DNA of 64,000 bases from Bradyrhizobium sp. Rc3b (GTDB lineage: Bacteria > Pseudomonadota > Alphaproteobacteria > Rhizobiales > Xanthobacteraceae), in contig NZ_FOUS01000005.1 of assembly GCF_900114915.1 (NCBI RefSeq), forward strand, positions 412,723 to 476,722, read 5' to 3'. The first letter of the stretch is position 1; each line of letters begins with the position of its first letter. This document shows positions 41,589 through 51,125 of the stretch, piece after piece. The translations under genes and the position numbers were made by a program. Below the pieces are notes generated by a model that saw only the letters and a program-made list of their open reading frames with translations, was not told where the DNA came from and did no database searches.

Positions 41589-44500
41589 ATGAGCTCGGGC
41601 GCCGCCGGCGCCCTTTCGAGAAGCGCGCTCGCCATGCTGCACGATTGGGGCGTGATCGCCGCCGCCTTCGGCTATATCGGCTTCCTGTTCCTGGTGGCGA
41701 GCCATGGCGATCGCCGCTCGCCGGCCGGGCGCGGCCGTGCCTCCGGGCTGATCTATCCGCTCTCGCTGGCGATCTACTGCACCTCCTGGACCTTCTTCGG
41801 CTCGGTCGGCTTCGCCACCCGCGCCTCGACCGACTTCCTCGCCATCTATGTCGGCCCGATCCTGATGATCGGGTTAGGCGCCGGCGTATTGCGCCGCGTG
41901 ATCCAGCTCGCGAAAACCCACAACATCACGTCGATCGCCGACTTCATCGGGGCCCGCTATGGCAAGAGCCAGGCGGTGGCGGCCACCGTCGCACTGATCG
42001 CGATCATCGGCTCGGTGCCCTACATCGCGCTCCAGCTCAAGGCGGTCGCCTCCTCGCTCGAAACCATCCTGAGCGAAGACCAGGCCTTCTCCCACATCCC
42101 GATCGTCGGCGACGTCGCGCTGATGGTGACGCTGGCGATGGCGGCCTTCGCCGTGCTGTTCGGCACGCGGCAGACCGACGCGACCGAGCACCAGCACGGC
42201 CTGATGCTGGCGATCGCGACCGAATCCATCATCAAGCTGGTCGCCTTCCTCGCCGCCGGCATCTTCGTCACATTCTGGATGTTCTCGCCGCACGAACTGA
42301 TCGAGCGCGCCATGAAGACGCCGGAGGCGGTGCGCGCCATCAACTATTCGCCGTCGATCGGCAACTTCCTCACCATGACGCTGCTGTCGCTTTGCGCCAT
42401 CATGCTGCTGCCGCGCCAGTTCCACGTCAGTGTGGTCGAGAACTCCTCGGATGCCGAGGTCGGCCGCGCGCGCTGGCTGTTCCCGCTCTACCTCGTCGCC
42501 ATCAATCTGTTCGTGATCCCGATCGCGCTCGCCGGCCTCGTCACCTTCCCGTTCGGCGCGGCCGACCCTGACATGTACGTGCTGGCACTGCCGATGGAGG
42601 GCGGTGCGGGGCTTCTCAGCGTCGCCATTTTCGTCGGCGGCCTGTCGGCGGCGACCGCGATGGTGATCGTCGAATGCGTCGCACTCTCCATCATGGTCTC
42701 GAACGACCTCGTGGTGCCGCTGGTGCTGCAACGGCGGCCGGAAGGACGCGCCGGCGGCGCGGATTTCAGCGACTTCCTGCTGCGCTCGCGGCGGCTTGCG
42801 ATCTTCGCCATCATGGTGATGGCCTATTTCTACTATCGCGCGCTCGGCAATACCCAGCTCGTGGCGATCGGCCTGCTCTCCTTTGCCGCCATCGCGCAGC
42901 TTGCGCCGAGCTTCTTCGGCGGGCTGCTGTGGCGGCGCGCGACCGCGCGCGGAGCCATCGGCGGCATGCTGGTCGGCTTCGTGGTGTGGCTCTACACACT
43001 GTTCATCCCGAGCTTCATGGATACCTCGACATCAGGCATCCTGCTGCTCCAGCATGGCCCCTTCGGCATCGAGGCGCTGCGGCCGCAGGCGCTGTTCGGC
43101 GCCGATCTGCCTTCCTTGATGCACGGCGTGATCTGGTCCCTGTCGCTCAACATCCTGACCTATGTGCTGCTGTCGCTGGCACGAAGGCCCTCGTCGATCG
43201 AGCTGCTGCAGGCCGATCTGTTCGTGCCCAATACGCTCGCGCCGATCTCACCGAGCTTCCGCCGCTGGCGCACCACCGTCACCGTGCAGGACATCCAGAC
43301 CACTGTGGCGCAATATCTCGGACCCGACCGCGCCCGGCATTCCTTCGAGGCGTTCTCCGCACGGCGCAACGTTCGTCTGGAGACGGGAGCGCCCGCCGAT
43401 TTCGAGCTGTTACAGCATGCCGAGCATCTGATCGCCTCCTCGATTGGAGCTGCCTCCTCGCGTCTCGTGATGTCGCTGCTGCTGCGCAAGCGCACGGTCT
43501 CGGCCAAGGCTGCACTCAAGCTGCTCGACGACTCCCACGCGGCCCTGCATTTCAACCGCGAGATCCTGCAGACCGCGCTCAACCACGTGCGCCAGGGCAT
43601 CGCCGTGTTCGATGCCGATCTGCAGCTGATCTGCTCCAACCGGCAGTTCGGCGATCTCCTCAACGTGCCCCCGCATATCGTCCAGTTCGGCGAGCCGCTG
43701 CGCGATATCCTGGAATTCATCGGCGTGAGCGATCCGGGCGACCCGGTCGAGCGCGAGGCCATGCTGGAGCGGCGCCTCGCCGCCTACACCACCGACAGCG
43801 AGCCATATCTCGAACGCCTGCCGGAACGCCACATGGTGATCGAGGTGCTCACCAATCGCATGCCCGGCGGCGGCTTCGTCATCACCTTCACCGATGTCAC
43901 GCCAACCTTCGAGGCGGCGGAAGCGCTGGAACGCGCCAACGCGACACTGGAAAAGCGCGTGCGCGACCGCACCGAGGAACTGACGCGGCTGAACTCCGAG
44001 CTGGCGCTGGCCAAGAGCGCGGCGGAAGACGCCAGCATCTCCAAGACGCGCTTCCTCGCCGCCGCCAGCCACGACATTCTCCAGCCGCTGAACGCGGCGC
44101 GGCTCTATGTCACGAGCCTGGTCGAGCGCCAGCACAGCGGCGAGGAGACGCGGCTGGTCGAGAACATCGACGAATCGCTGCAGGCGATCGAGGAGATCCT
44201 CGGCGCGCTGCTCGACATCTCGCGGCTGGACGCCGGCGCGATGACGACCTCGACCTCGAGCTTCAAGATGGCCGATCTGATGCGCTCGCTGGAGATCGAG
44301 TTCGCGCCGATCGCGCGTGCCAAGAACCTGGAGCTCACCTTCGTGCCGTGCTCGCTGCCGGTCGAATCGGACCGGCTGCTGCTGCGGCGCCTGCTGCAGA
44401 ATTTGATCTCGAACGCGATCAAATACACCCCGCGCGGCCGCGTCCTGGTCGGCTGTCGCCGGCAAGGCCCTTCGCTCAAGATCTGCGTCTACGACACCGG

Positions 44501-45143
44501 CGTCGGCATCCCGCCGGTCAAGCGCGGCGAGATCTTCAAGGAATTCCACCGCCTCGAGCAGGGCGCGCGGATCGCGCGCGGGCTGGGGCTCGGCCTGTCG
44601 ATCGTCGAACGCCTGGCGCGCGTGCTCAAGCACGGCATCGCCATCGACGGCAACAGGAGCGGCGGCTCGGTATTCTCCGTGACGGTGCCGACGGCGAAAG
44701 CGATCACCCACACCGCCGCGGTGACCAGCGCGACGCCGCTGGCGCGCACGCCGATTTCAGGCGCCCTGATCGTCTGTATCGAGAATGACGCGGCGATCCT
44801 CGATGGCATGCGCACGTTGCTGAAGGCCTGGGACGCCGAAGTGATCGCGGTCGCCGATCCCGAAGGCGCGATCGCCGCCATCGAGACGGCGGGACGGCGC
44901 GTCACCGGCCTCCTGGTCGACTATCATCTCGACCGCGGCAACGGCATTGCCGCGATCCGCGAGATCCGCCGCCGTTTCGGCGACGGCATCCCGGCGATCC
45001 TGATAACTGCCGACCGCAGCCCCGCCGTGCAGGTCGCTGCGCGCGACGAGAAGGTCGCGGTGCTGAACAAGCCGGTCAAGCCGGCCTCGCTCCGCGCCCT
45101 GCTCGGTCAGTGGCGCACGCAGCAGATGGTGGCGGCGGAGTGA
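41589..45143 (+). CDS. Hybrid histidine kinase with N-terminal sodium/solute-symporter module
   Basis: A 1184-residue protein. Residues about 10-520 are a complete solute:sodium symporter-like membrane domain of 12-13 helices (YCTSWTFFGSVGFATRASTD). A PAS-like domain (about 655-770), a coiled coil, HisKA with AAASHDILQPLNAARLY (His828), HATPase with NLISNAIKYTPRGRV and DTGVGIP, and a C-terminal receiver with Asp1111 (LLVDYHLDRGN) follow. It belongs to the CbrA/PutP-kinase group that senses or transports carbon or nitrogen sources. There is no separate regulator next to it; the receiver may pass phosphate to a phosphotransfer protein elsewhere. Confidence 0.93.
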   Translation: MSSGAAGALSRSALAMLHDWGVIAAAFGYIGFLFLVASHGDRRSPAGRGRASGLIYPLSLAIYCTSWTFFGSVGFATRASTDFLAIYVGPILMIGLGAGVLRRVIQLAKTHNITSIADFIGARYGKSQAVAATVALIAIIGSVPYIALQLKAVASSLETILSEDQAFSHIPIVGDVALMVTLAMAAFAVLFGTRQTDATEHQHGLMLAIATESIIKLVAFLAAGIFVTFWMFSPHELIERAMKTPEAVRAINYSPSIGNFLTMTLLSLCAIMLLPRQFHVSVVENSSDAEVGRARWLFPLYLVAINLFVIPIALAGLVTFPFGAADPDMYVLALPMEGGAGLLSVAIFVGGLSAATAMVIVECVALSIMVSNDLVVPLVLQRRPEGRAGGADFSDFLLRSRRLAIFAIMVMAYFYYRALGNTQLVAIGLLSFAAIAQLAPSFFGGLLWRRATARGAIGGMLVGFVVWLYTLFIPSFMDTSTSGILLLQHGPFGIEALRPQALFGADLPSLMHGVIWSLSLNILTYVLLSLARRPSSIELLQADLFVPNTLAPISPSFRRWRTTVTVQDIQTTVAQYLGPDRARHSFEAFSARRNVRLETGAPADFELLQHAEHLIASSIGAASSRLVMSLLLRKRTVSAKAALKLLDDSHAALHFNREILQTALNHVRQGIAVFDADLQLICSNRQFGDLLNVPPHIVQFGEPLRDILEFIGVSDPGDPVEREAMLERRLAAYTTDSEPYLERLPERHMVIEVLTNRMPGGGFVITFTDVTPTFEAAEALERANATLEKRVRDRTEELTRLNSELALAKSAAEDASISKTRFLAAASHDILQPLNAARLYVTSLVERQHSGEETRLVENIDESLQAIEEILGALLDISRLDAGAMTTSTSSFKMADLMRSLEIEFAPIARAKNLELTFVPCSLPVESDRLLLRRLLQNLISNAIKYTPRGRVLVGCRRQGPSLKICVYDTGVGIPPVKRGEIFKEFHRLEQGARIARGLGLGLSIVERLARVLKHGIAIDGNRSGGSVFSVTVPTAKAITHTAAVTSATPLARTPISGALIVCIENDAAILDGMRTLLKAWDAEVIAVADPEGAIAAIETAGRRVTGLLVDYHLDRGNGIAAIREIRRRFGDGIPAILITADRSPAVQVAARDEKVAVLNKPVKPASLRALLGQWRTQQMVAAE

Positions 45144-45180
45144 AGCGGCTTGCTGGCGACGGCCGGCACGCTTGCACAAT

Positions 45181-45741
45181 TCAGGGCGCCAGCCGCGTGA
45201 AGACGTAGTCCCGACTCTTGGCGCGAGCTTCGTGACAGCCCCAGCAAGTGCGGTGCTGGGCCTCGTCGACCGGCTTGCCGTTGATGAAACGGCCGAAGCC
45301 CCAGCCGCCCGTCGCCGCGTATTTTTTGGAATCCTTGACCATCACCTGGACCGTGGTAGCGGCACCAGGAATTGTCGCGGACGCGAACTCCGGCGACTGC
45401 TTCCGCTTCCAGGCGCGCTTGACCAGGATGGTGCCATCAGGGAATGGGAGCTTGCCGGCCTGATACGCATCGATTGCGGTCTGGTTGCCAACGACGGCGC
45501 GAAGCTCGTCGAGCGGCGCGGCTTCTTCGGCCGGCGCGATCAGCTCCCACTGCTTGTAACCGGGCGGAATCGTGATGCCGAAGATCGGCGAGGCGTCTGC
45601 CGCGTTTTGCGCAGGCCCCTCGGCAAGAGCGATCGAGACCAGATAGGGCACGCAAGTCAGCAGAACGACCAGAAGAAGCACGGCCAGCGTGATCACCGTG
45701 ACGTAGGATCGCTCATTCTTTTCAGGTTCGATAAATGGCAT
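45181..45741 (-). CDS. Membrane-anchored cytochrome P460 family protein
   Basis: A 186-residue c-type heme protein. A membrane anchor spans residues 14-39, and the rest is the periplasmic P460 domain (SPIFGITIPPGYKQWELIAP, then TILVKRAWKR) with heme motif CWGCH at 166-170. Cytochromes P460 oxidise hydroxylamine in nitrifiers and detoxify nitrogen oxides in others; some members lack the lysine cross-link. Its role here is unknown. It ends 37 bases past the convergent kinase gene, and the hydrolase gene upstream is 71 bases away on the same strand. Confidence 0.85.
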   Translation of the reverse strand: MPFIEPEKNERSYVTVITLAVLLLVVLLTCVPYLVSIALAEGPAQNAADASPIFGITIPPGYKQWELIAPAEEAAPLDELRAVVGNQTAIDAYQAGKLPFPDGTILVKRAWKRKQSPEFASATIPGAATTVQVMVKDSKKYAATGGWGFGRFINGKPVDEAQHRTCWGCHEARAKSRDYVFTRLAP

Positions 45742-45812
45742 GACGTTTCTTCAAGCTGGGATCGCGGTACATCCCCGGCCCAGCCACGCTGGACCGAGGC
45801 ACGCATGAATGC

Positions 45813-46841
45813 TCAGGCGCCGTCGGCGTCGATGACGGCCTTGGCAAAGGCTTGCGGCGCTTCCTGCGGCAAATTGTGGCCGATGCCGCCGGTGATCAGG
45901 CGAAACTCGTATCGGCCCGAGAACTTCTTGGCATAGGCGCTCGGGTCGGGATGCGGCGCGCCGTTGTCGTCGCCCTCCATCGTGATCGTCGGCACGTCGA
46001 TGACGGGAGCCGCCGCCAGCTTCTTTTCGAGATGCTCGTATTTCGCTTCGCCCTGGGCGAGCCCGAGTCGCCAGCGGTAGTTGTGGATCGTGATCGCGAC
46101 ATGATCCTTGTTGTCCAGCGCCGCCGCACTTCGATTGAAGGTGGCGTCGTCGAACTTCCATTGCGGTGAGGCGAGCTTCCAGATCAGCTTGGCGAAATCA
46201 TGCGTGTACTTCTCGTATCCGGCACGGCCGCGCTCGGTCGCGAAATAGAACTGGTACCACCATTGCAGCTCGGCGGACGGCGGCAACGGCGCGTTGCCGG
46301 CGGCCTGGCTGGAGATCAGATAGCCGCTGACCGACACCAGCGCGCGGCAGCGCTCCGGCCACAGCGCGGCGATGATATCGGCGGTGCGCGCGCCCCAATC
46401 GAAGCCGGCGATAACAGCCTTCTTGATCTCAAGCTTATCCATCAGCGCGATGATGTCGTCCGCCATCGCGGCAGGCTCGCCGTTGCGCGGCGTCTCGCTG
46501 GAAAGGAAACGCGTCGTGCCGTAGCCGCGCAAGTGAGGGATGATCACGCGATAGCCGGCCTTGGCCAGGATCGGCGCGACGTCGACGAAGGCGTGAATGT
46601 CGTAGGGCCAGCCGTGCAGCAGGATCGCCACGGGACCGTTCGAAGGACCCGCCTCCGCATACCCGACATTGAGGACGCCGGCATCGATCTGCTTGATCGC
46701 CCCGAAGGACGCAGTCGATGCGGACGATTTCGGCGCTTCGGTCTCAGCGCGCGCGAGTTCGATCACGCCGAGGCCGACGGCGACGGTTCCGGCGGCGACG
46801 CCAAGGAACTGGCGGCGATGCTGATCGATGATCTGCTTCAT
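45813..46841 (-). CDS. Exported alpha/beta hydrolase (epoxide hydrolase/dehalogenase-like)
   Basis: A 342-residue hydrolase with a Tat-type signal (HRRQFLGVAAGTVAVGLGVI, residues 8-27). The alpha/beta fold is complete: LLHGWPYDIHAF, nucleophile elbow AGFDWGARTAD with an aspartate nucleophile as in epoxide hydrolases and haloalkane dehalogenases, MEGDDNGAPHPD, and ITGGIGHNLPQEAP with the catalytic His. It is located with P460 and Ohr genes on the same strand. AAGGTAG precedes ATG 46841. Substrate unknown; periplasmic location is unusual for this group but common for Tat members. Confidence 0.85.
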   Translation of the reverse strand: MKQIIDQHRRQFLGVAAGTVAVGLGVIELARAETEAPKSSASTASFGAIKQIDAGVLNVGYAEAGPSNGPVAILLHGWPYDIHAFVDVAPILAKAGYRVIIPHLRGYGTTRFLSSETPRNGEPAAMADDIIALMDKLEIKKAVIAGFDWGARTADIIAALWPERCRALVSVSGYLISSQAAGNAPLPPSAELQWWYQFYFATERGRAGYEKYTHDFAKLIWKLASPQWKFDDATFNRSAAALDNKDHVAITIHNYRWRLGLAQGEAKYEHLEKKLAAAPVIDVPTITMEGDDNGAPHPDPSAYAKKFSGRYEFRLITGGIGHNLPQEAPQAFAKAVIDADGA

Positions 46842-46878
46842 GGTGGTGCTACCTTTCTTGATGGTTGGTGATGGCGCG

Positions 46879-47298
46879 TCAGATCAGCGCGACCGTGACG
46901 TCGACGTTGCCGCGAACGGCCTTGGAATAGGGGCAGGTCTGATGCGCATCATCGATGATGCCGCGTGCGATCTCGGGGTCGAGGCCCGGCAGGCTGACAT
47001 TGAGGCGCGCCCGGAGCGAATAGGCGCCCTCGTCGAGCATGAGATCGATTTCCGCATCGATCGCGCATTTCCTGGGAAGCTCGATCTTCCGCTTGCGCGC
47101 CGCGATCTCCATCGCGCCTTCGAAGCAGGCCGACCAGCCGGCGGCGAACAATTGCTCGGGATTGGTGCCGATGCCTGCGGCGCCCGGCGGCGACAGCTTG
47201 ACGTCGAGGCGGCCATCGGAGCTGCGCGATATGCCGTCGCCTCGGCCGCCGCTGGTGTGGGTCTTGGCCGTGTAAAGTATTTTTGCCGCCTGCGTCAT
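46879..47298 (-). CDS. ohr: Organic hydroperoxide resistance protein Ohr
   Basis: A 139-residue OsmC/Ohr-family thiol peroxidase that reduces organic hydroperoxides. Both catalytic cysteines are present: Cys58 in GWSACFEGA and Cys122 in QTCPYSKAV. The N-terminal ILYTAKTHTSGGRGDGISRS is characteristic of Ohr. ATG 47298 was chosen. The usual MarR-type OhrR gene is absent; instead a large winged-helix/TPR regulator is divergent from it, 198 bases away, with a tandem repeat between. Confidence 0.93.
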   Translation of the reverse strand: MTQAAKILYTAKTHTSGGRGDGISRSSDGRLDVKLSPPGAAGIGTNPEQLFAAGWSACFEGAMEIAARKRKIELPRKCAIDAEIDLMLDEGAYSLRARLNVSLPGLDPEIARGIIDDAHQTCPYSKAVRGNVDVTVALI

Positions 47299-47358
47299 GA
47301 AGCTGTCCTTTCCGTTCCGCAACTGACTAGCAGTGGCTGGTGCAGGACACCCGTTGGG

Positions 47359-47377
47359 AGTTGTGAGAAGTTGTGAG
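47359..47377. promoter_or_regulatory. Tandem 9-bp direct repeat in the ohr/regulator divergent promoter
   Basis: AGTTGTGAG occurs twice (47359-47367 and 47369-47377) with a 10-base period, the arrangement bound by OmpR-type winged helices. A perfect palindrome GAGGTC-A-GACCTC (47375-47387) overlaps its end. The repeat starts 61 bases from the ohr start. Confidence 0.72.
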
Positions 47378-47496
47378 GTCAGACCTCGCGCGCTTAACAA
47401 GGCCTGCACCCGCGGCCTGATGCCGATGCAGCGACGGCCTTGCCGGATCGCGATCATCTGGCTATCGGGTCCTGTCGAAGGGACCCGAGATTTGCC

Positions 47497-50358
47497 ATGA
47501 CAGAGCCGGCCGGCACCGCAGCGGGAACTTTATCGTTCGGGCCATTCTCCGTGACGCCGCATGAAAGGCTCGTGACGCGCGATGGCGTCGCGTTGCCGCT
47601 GGGCGCGAAAGCGTTCGACACGCTGATGGCGCTGATGTCGCGACCGAACCAGGTCGTCGGCAAATGGGACCTGATGGCGCTGGTGTGGCCCGGCGTCACC
47701 GTCGAAGAGGCCAATCTGCGCTTTCACGTCGCAACGCTGCGCAAGGCGCTCGGCGACGGCAAGGACGGCGCCCGCTACATCACGACGCTCTCCGGCCGCG
47801 GCTATTGTTTCGTGGCGCCGATCTCGCAACTCGCAGCGCCGGTTTCGCAAACAGGCATTGCGGCAGCCCAGCGCCCCACGCCGCGGCTGGAATTGCCGCC
47901 GGTGAAACTGCCGAACCGGCTACAGCGGATGGTCGGGCGCGACGATGAGATCGCCACTGTTTCCGACAAGCTCATCGCCTCGCGCTTTGTCACGATCGCC
48001 GGCCCCGGCGGCGTCGGCAAGACGGCGGTCGCAGTGGCGATCGCCCACGACCTGCTCGAGACTTTCTCCGACGCCGCGCACTTTGTTGATCTCGCCGCGC
48101 TCAGTGATCCCGATCTCGTGATCACCTCGATCCTGCTGATGCTGGGCTTGCCGGCCGAGACCGACGATCCCCTGCCCGCGCTGCTCGCGCATGTCAGGGA
48201 CAAGCGGATGCTGCTGGTTCTCGACAATTGCGAGCACGTCATCGCGACCGCCGCGCCGCTGGCGGCGGACATCTTCCAGGCCGCGCCACATGTCCATATC
48301 CTCGCGACCAGTCGCGAGGCCCTGCGCGTCGAGGGCGAGCAGGTCTATCGATTGGCGCCGCTTGCCGTTCCGCCCGACGGCTCCGGACTGACGGTCGCCG
48401 CAGCGCAGACCTATCCGGCGCTGCAACTATTCCTCGAACGTGCCACGGCCAGCGGCGCGCAGATCAGTCTCGATGACGCCAATGCCGCGATCATCGCGAG
48501 GATCTGCCGCAAGCTCGACGGCATGGCGCTGGCGATCGAACTCGCCGCCGGCCGGGTCGAAGCCTACGGCCTGGAGCAGACGGCCGCACTGCTCGACGAG
48601 CGCCTCAATCTGCTCTGGCAAGGCCAGCGAACGGCGCCGCCCCGGCAGAAGACATTGCAGGCCACGCTCGACTGGAGCTACGGACTGCTGTCGGATCTCG
48701 AACGCCTCGTGCTGCGCAGGCTTGCGGTCTTCGCCGGGCATTTCACCATCGATGCGGCGCTCGAGGTCGTGCCGGACGAGCGCGTCGACCAGGCCCGCCT
48801 GTTCGACGCCGTCGACAGTCTCGTGGCCAAATCGATGGTCGCGCCGCGCCCCATCGGCGCCATGATGCGCTACCGCCTGCTCGACACGACGCGCGCTTAT
48901 CTGCTCGAGATCGAGCCCGATGACGCGGCTCTCGCCGCCCGCCACGCGACGTACTACCGGCGATGGCTGGAACAGGCCGGCATGACATGGGCCGCCGTGC
49001 CGAGCGCGGACGAGCGAGCTGCTCACTTCTCCGCGCTTCACAATGTGCGCGCCGCGCTCGACTGGTGCTTCGGGGCGGGCGGTGATCTCGGCATCGGCAT
49101 TGCGCTCGCCGCCGCCGCGGCGCCGATCTTCCTGGCGATGTCCTTGTTGATCGAATGCCGGCGCTGGTCGGAGCGGGCGCTGCTGGCGATGGACCCCTCC
49201 TCGCGCGGCAGCGCCGAGGAAATGCACATCCAGGCCGCCCTCGGACTGACCTTGATGTTCACCCGCGGCGGCAGCGAAGCGGCGCGCAGCGCCTTGAGCC
49301 GGAGCCTTGCGATCGCCGAAGCGCGCGGCGACGAAATCAACCAGCTCCAGCTGCTCGGCCGGATGCATATCTTTCACGAGCGGATGGGAGAGTTCGACGC
49401 CGCGCTCGGCTATGCGCAGCAGAGCCTCGGGGTCGCGAGGTCGCTGGGCGATTCCGCCTCAATCGCCCTCGCCCATTCCCTCCTCGGCGTCTCCTTGCAT
49501 CTGGCAGGCCGGCATCGCGACGCGCTCGAGATGCTGGAGGTCGCATGGCGGGGACCGGGCACGGAGCGAATCAGCACCGTCCACGGCTTCGATCATCGCA
49601 ATCGGGCCGGCATCACGCTGGCTCGCGAGCTCTGGTTGCAGGGCCGCCCCGCGGATGCGCTGCAACTGGCGCGACAGACGGTCACCGAGGCCGCGCAGAT
49701 GGATCACCCGATCACGCTCTGCATTGCGCTGATCTGGACGGTCGCAATCGATCTCTGGAGCGGAGACCTCGACGGTGCGAACGCGAACATCGACCGCTTC
49801 ATCGCGCATGCGACGTCGCGCTCGATGGGGCCTTATCTCGCCGTCGGCCGCGGCGTCAAAGGCGAGCTGGCGATCCGGCGCGGCGATGCCGCAGTTGGCG
49901 TCGAGACGATCAGGACTTGCCTGCGTGAGCTCCACGATGCCCGCTACGAGCTGCTGACCACGACGTTCAACATCGCGCTGGTTCAGGGATTGATAGCGCT
50001 CGGCCAGATCGCGCAGAGCGCACAGCTGATCGACGACGCCATCCGCCTCGTCGCGCAGAGCGGCGATCACCTCTATATGCCCGAGCTGTTGCGCATGAAG
50101 GGCAAGGTGCTGTCGCACCTGCCCGAGCCGCAAATCGAGGAAGCGGAGGCCTGCCTCGTGCAGGCGCTGGAACTCAGCCGCGACAAGGGTGCCAAAGCGT
50201 GGGAACTGCGCGCGGCAATCGATCTGGCGCAGCTTCTTGCCCACCGGCGCCGCGCCAAGGAAGCCAGGCGATTACTTCAATCGGCACGCGAAGGTTTCGC
50301 TGCAGGTTCCGAGACTGAAGATATCAGGGCCGCCGATGCGCTCCTGAAGACGCTGTAG
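47497..50358 (+). CDS. Winged-helix regulator with NTPase and TPR domains
   Basis: A 953-residue cytoplasmic protein. An OmpR-type winged helix covers residues about 10-105 (LMALVWPGVTVEEANLRFH, ITTLSGRGYCFVAPI). A STAND-like NTPase follows with Walker A GPGGVGKTA (169-177) and Walker B MLLVLDNCEH, then a long TPR region to the end (about 540-950). Such proteins integrate ligand and ATP binding before activating transcription. I chose ATG 47497. Divergent position and the repeat between suggest it controls ohr. It ends six bases before the stop of the convergent regulator gene. Confidence 0.88.
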   Translation: MTEPAGTAAGTLSFGPFSVTPHERLVTRDGVALPLGAKAFDTLMALMSRPNQVVGKWDLMALVWPGVTVEEANLRFHVATLRKALGDGKDGARYITTLSGRGYCFVAPISQLAAPVSQTGIAAAQRPTPRLELPPVKLPNRLQRMVGRDDEIATVSDKLIASRFVTIAGPGGVGKTAVAVAIAHDLLETFSDAAHFVDLAALSDPDLVITSILLMLGLPAETDDPLPALLAHVRDKRMLLVLDNCEHVIATAAPLAADIFQAAPHVHILATSREALRVEGEQVYRLAPLAVPPDGSGLTVAAAQTYPALQLFLERATASGAQISLDDANAAIIARICRKLDGMALAIELAAGRVEAYGLEQTAALLDERLNLLWQGQRTAPPRQKTLQATLDWSYGLLSDLERLVLRRLAVFAGHFTIDAALEVVPDERVDQARLFDAVDSLVAKSMVAPRPIGAMMRYRLLDTTRAYLLEIEPDDAALAARHATYYRRWLEQAGMTWAAVPSADERAAHFSALHNVRAALDWCFGAGGDLGIGIALAAAAAPIFLAMSLLIECRRWSERALLAMDPSSRGSAEEMHIQAALGLTLMFTRGGSEAARSALSRSLAIAEARGDEINQLQLLGRMHIFHERMGEFDAALGYAQQSLGVARSLGDSASIALAHSLLGVSLHLAGRHRDALEMLEVAWRGPGTERISTVHGFDHRNRAGITLARELWLQGRPADALQLARQTVTEAAQMDHPITLCIALIWTVAIDLWSGDLDGANANIDRFIAHATSRSMGPYLAVGRGVKGELAIRRGDAAVGVETIRTCLRELHDARYELLTTTFNIALVQGLIALGQIAQSAQLIDDAIRLVAQSGDHLYMPELLRMKGKVLSHLPEPQIEEAEACLVQALELSRDKGAKAWELRAAIDLAQLLAHRRRAKEARRLLQSAREGFAAGSETEDIRAADALLKTL

Positions 50359-50363
50359 CGGGC

Positions 50364-51035
50364 TCACCCCGTCGGCGTGCCCTGCTTCCACTGGCCGCCG
50401 GCGATCTTGGCGGCGGCGATCACCGCCTGGGTGCGGCTTTCGACGCCGAGCTTTTGCAGGATCGCCGAGACATGTGCCTTGATGGTGGCCTCGGAGACCC
50501 CGAGCTCATAGGCGATCTGCTTGTTGAGGAGGCCCTCCGACAGCATCATCAGGACCCGGACCTGCTGCGGCGTCAGCGTCACCAGACGGTCGCGCAGGCG
50601 CGTCATGTCGGGATCGGCCGCAGCCGACAGATCGGTATCGGCGGGAACCCAGACGTCGCCCTCCATCACCTTGAGGATGGCGTCGCGCAGGGTCTCGACG
50701 CCGAATCGCTTGGGAATGAAGCCGGAGGCGCCGAAATCGAGCGAGCGGCGGATCGTGGCGCTGTCGTCGGACGCCGAGACGATCACCACCGGGATCGCCG
50801 GATATTGCGCACGCAGATAGATCAGGCCGGAAAAGCCTGAGATCCCGGGCATCGAGAGGTCGAGCAGGATCAGGTCGACATCCGAGGTCTGTTCCAGGAG
50901 CTTGGTCAGATCCTCGAACGATCCGGCCTCGTCGATCCTGGCCGAGGTCAGGACGCCGGCCACCGCCTGTCGCAGCGCGTCGCGGAAAAGAGGATGGTCA
51001 TCGGCGATGACGAGATGGGTCGAGGGAGCGTTCAT
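50364..51035 (-). CDS. Orphan NarL/FixJ-type response regulator
   Basis: A 223-residue response regulator: receiver with IADDHP, Asp59 (LILLDLSMPG), conserved Ser (VIVSASDD) and Lys (GFIPKRFG), then a LuxR-type helix-turn-helix (LTPQQVRVLMMLSEGLLNKQ, VSEATIKAHVSAILQKL). No kinase gene is adjacent. It is divergent from the MHS transporter gene across 298 bases with two perfect palindromes, so it probably controls that transporter. I chose ATG 51035 (MNAPSTHLVIADD). Confidence 0.9.
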   Translation of the reverse strand: MNAPSTHLVIADDHPLFRDALRQAVAGVLTSARIDEAGSFEDLTKLLEQTSDVDLILLDLSMPGISGFSGLIYLRAQYPAIPVVIVSASDDSATIRRSLDFGASGFIPKRFGVETLRDAILKVMEGDVWVPADTDLSAAADPDMTRLRDRLVTLTPQQVRVLMMLSEGLLNKQIAYELGVSEATIKAHVSAILQKLGVESRTQAVIAAAKIAGGQWKQGTPTG

Positions 51036-51065
51036 CGTTCTCTTGCTGTCGTTCGCGGGCCGGCG

Positions 51066-51084
51066 GACAGATCCCGGGTCTGTC
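51066..51084. promoter_or_regulatory. 19-bp palindrome in the regulator/transporter divergent region
   Basis: GACAGATCCCGGGTCTGTC has perfect GACAGA/TCTGTC arms and CCCGGG within. It is 31 bases from the response regulator start, in a position suited to autoregulation. Confidence 0.6.
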
Positions 51085-51125
51085 AATTCTTCCCCGAGCG
51101 GCCGTGGCATGCAAGTGCACATTAT

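Noticed and set aside
42674..44788. A 704-codon plus-strand frame inside the hybrid kinase in another register
   Set aside because: Arg/Ala/Pro-rich low-complexity product with no family signal; the kinase frame is certain.
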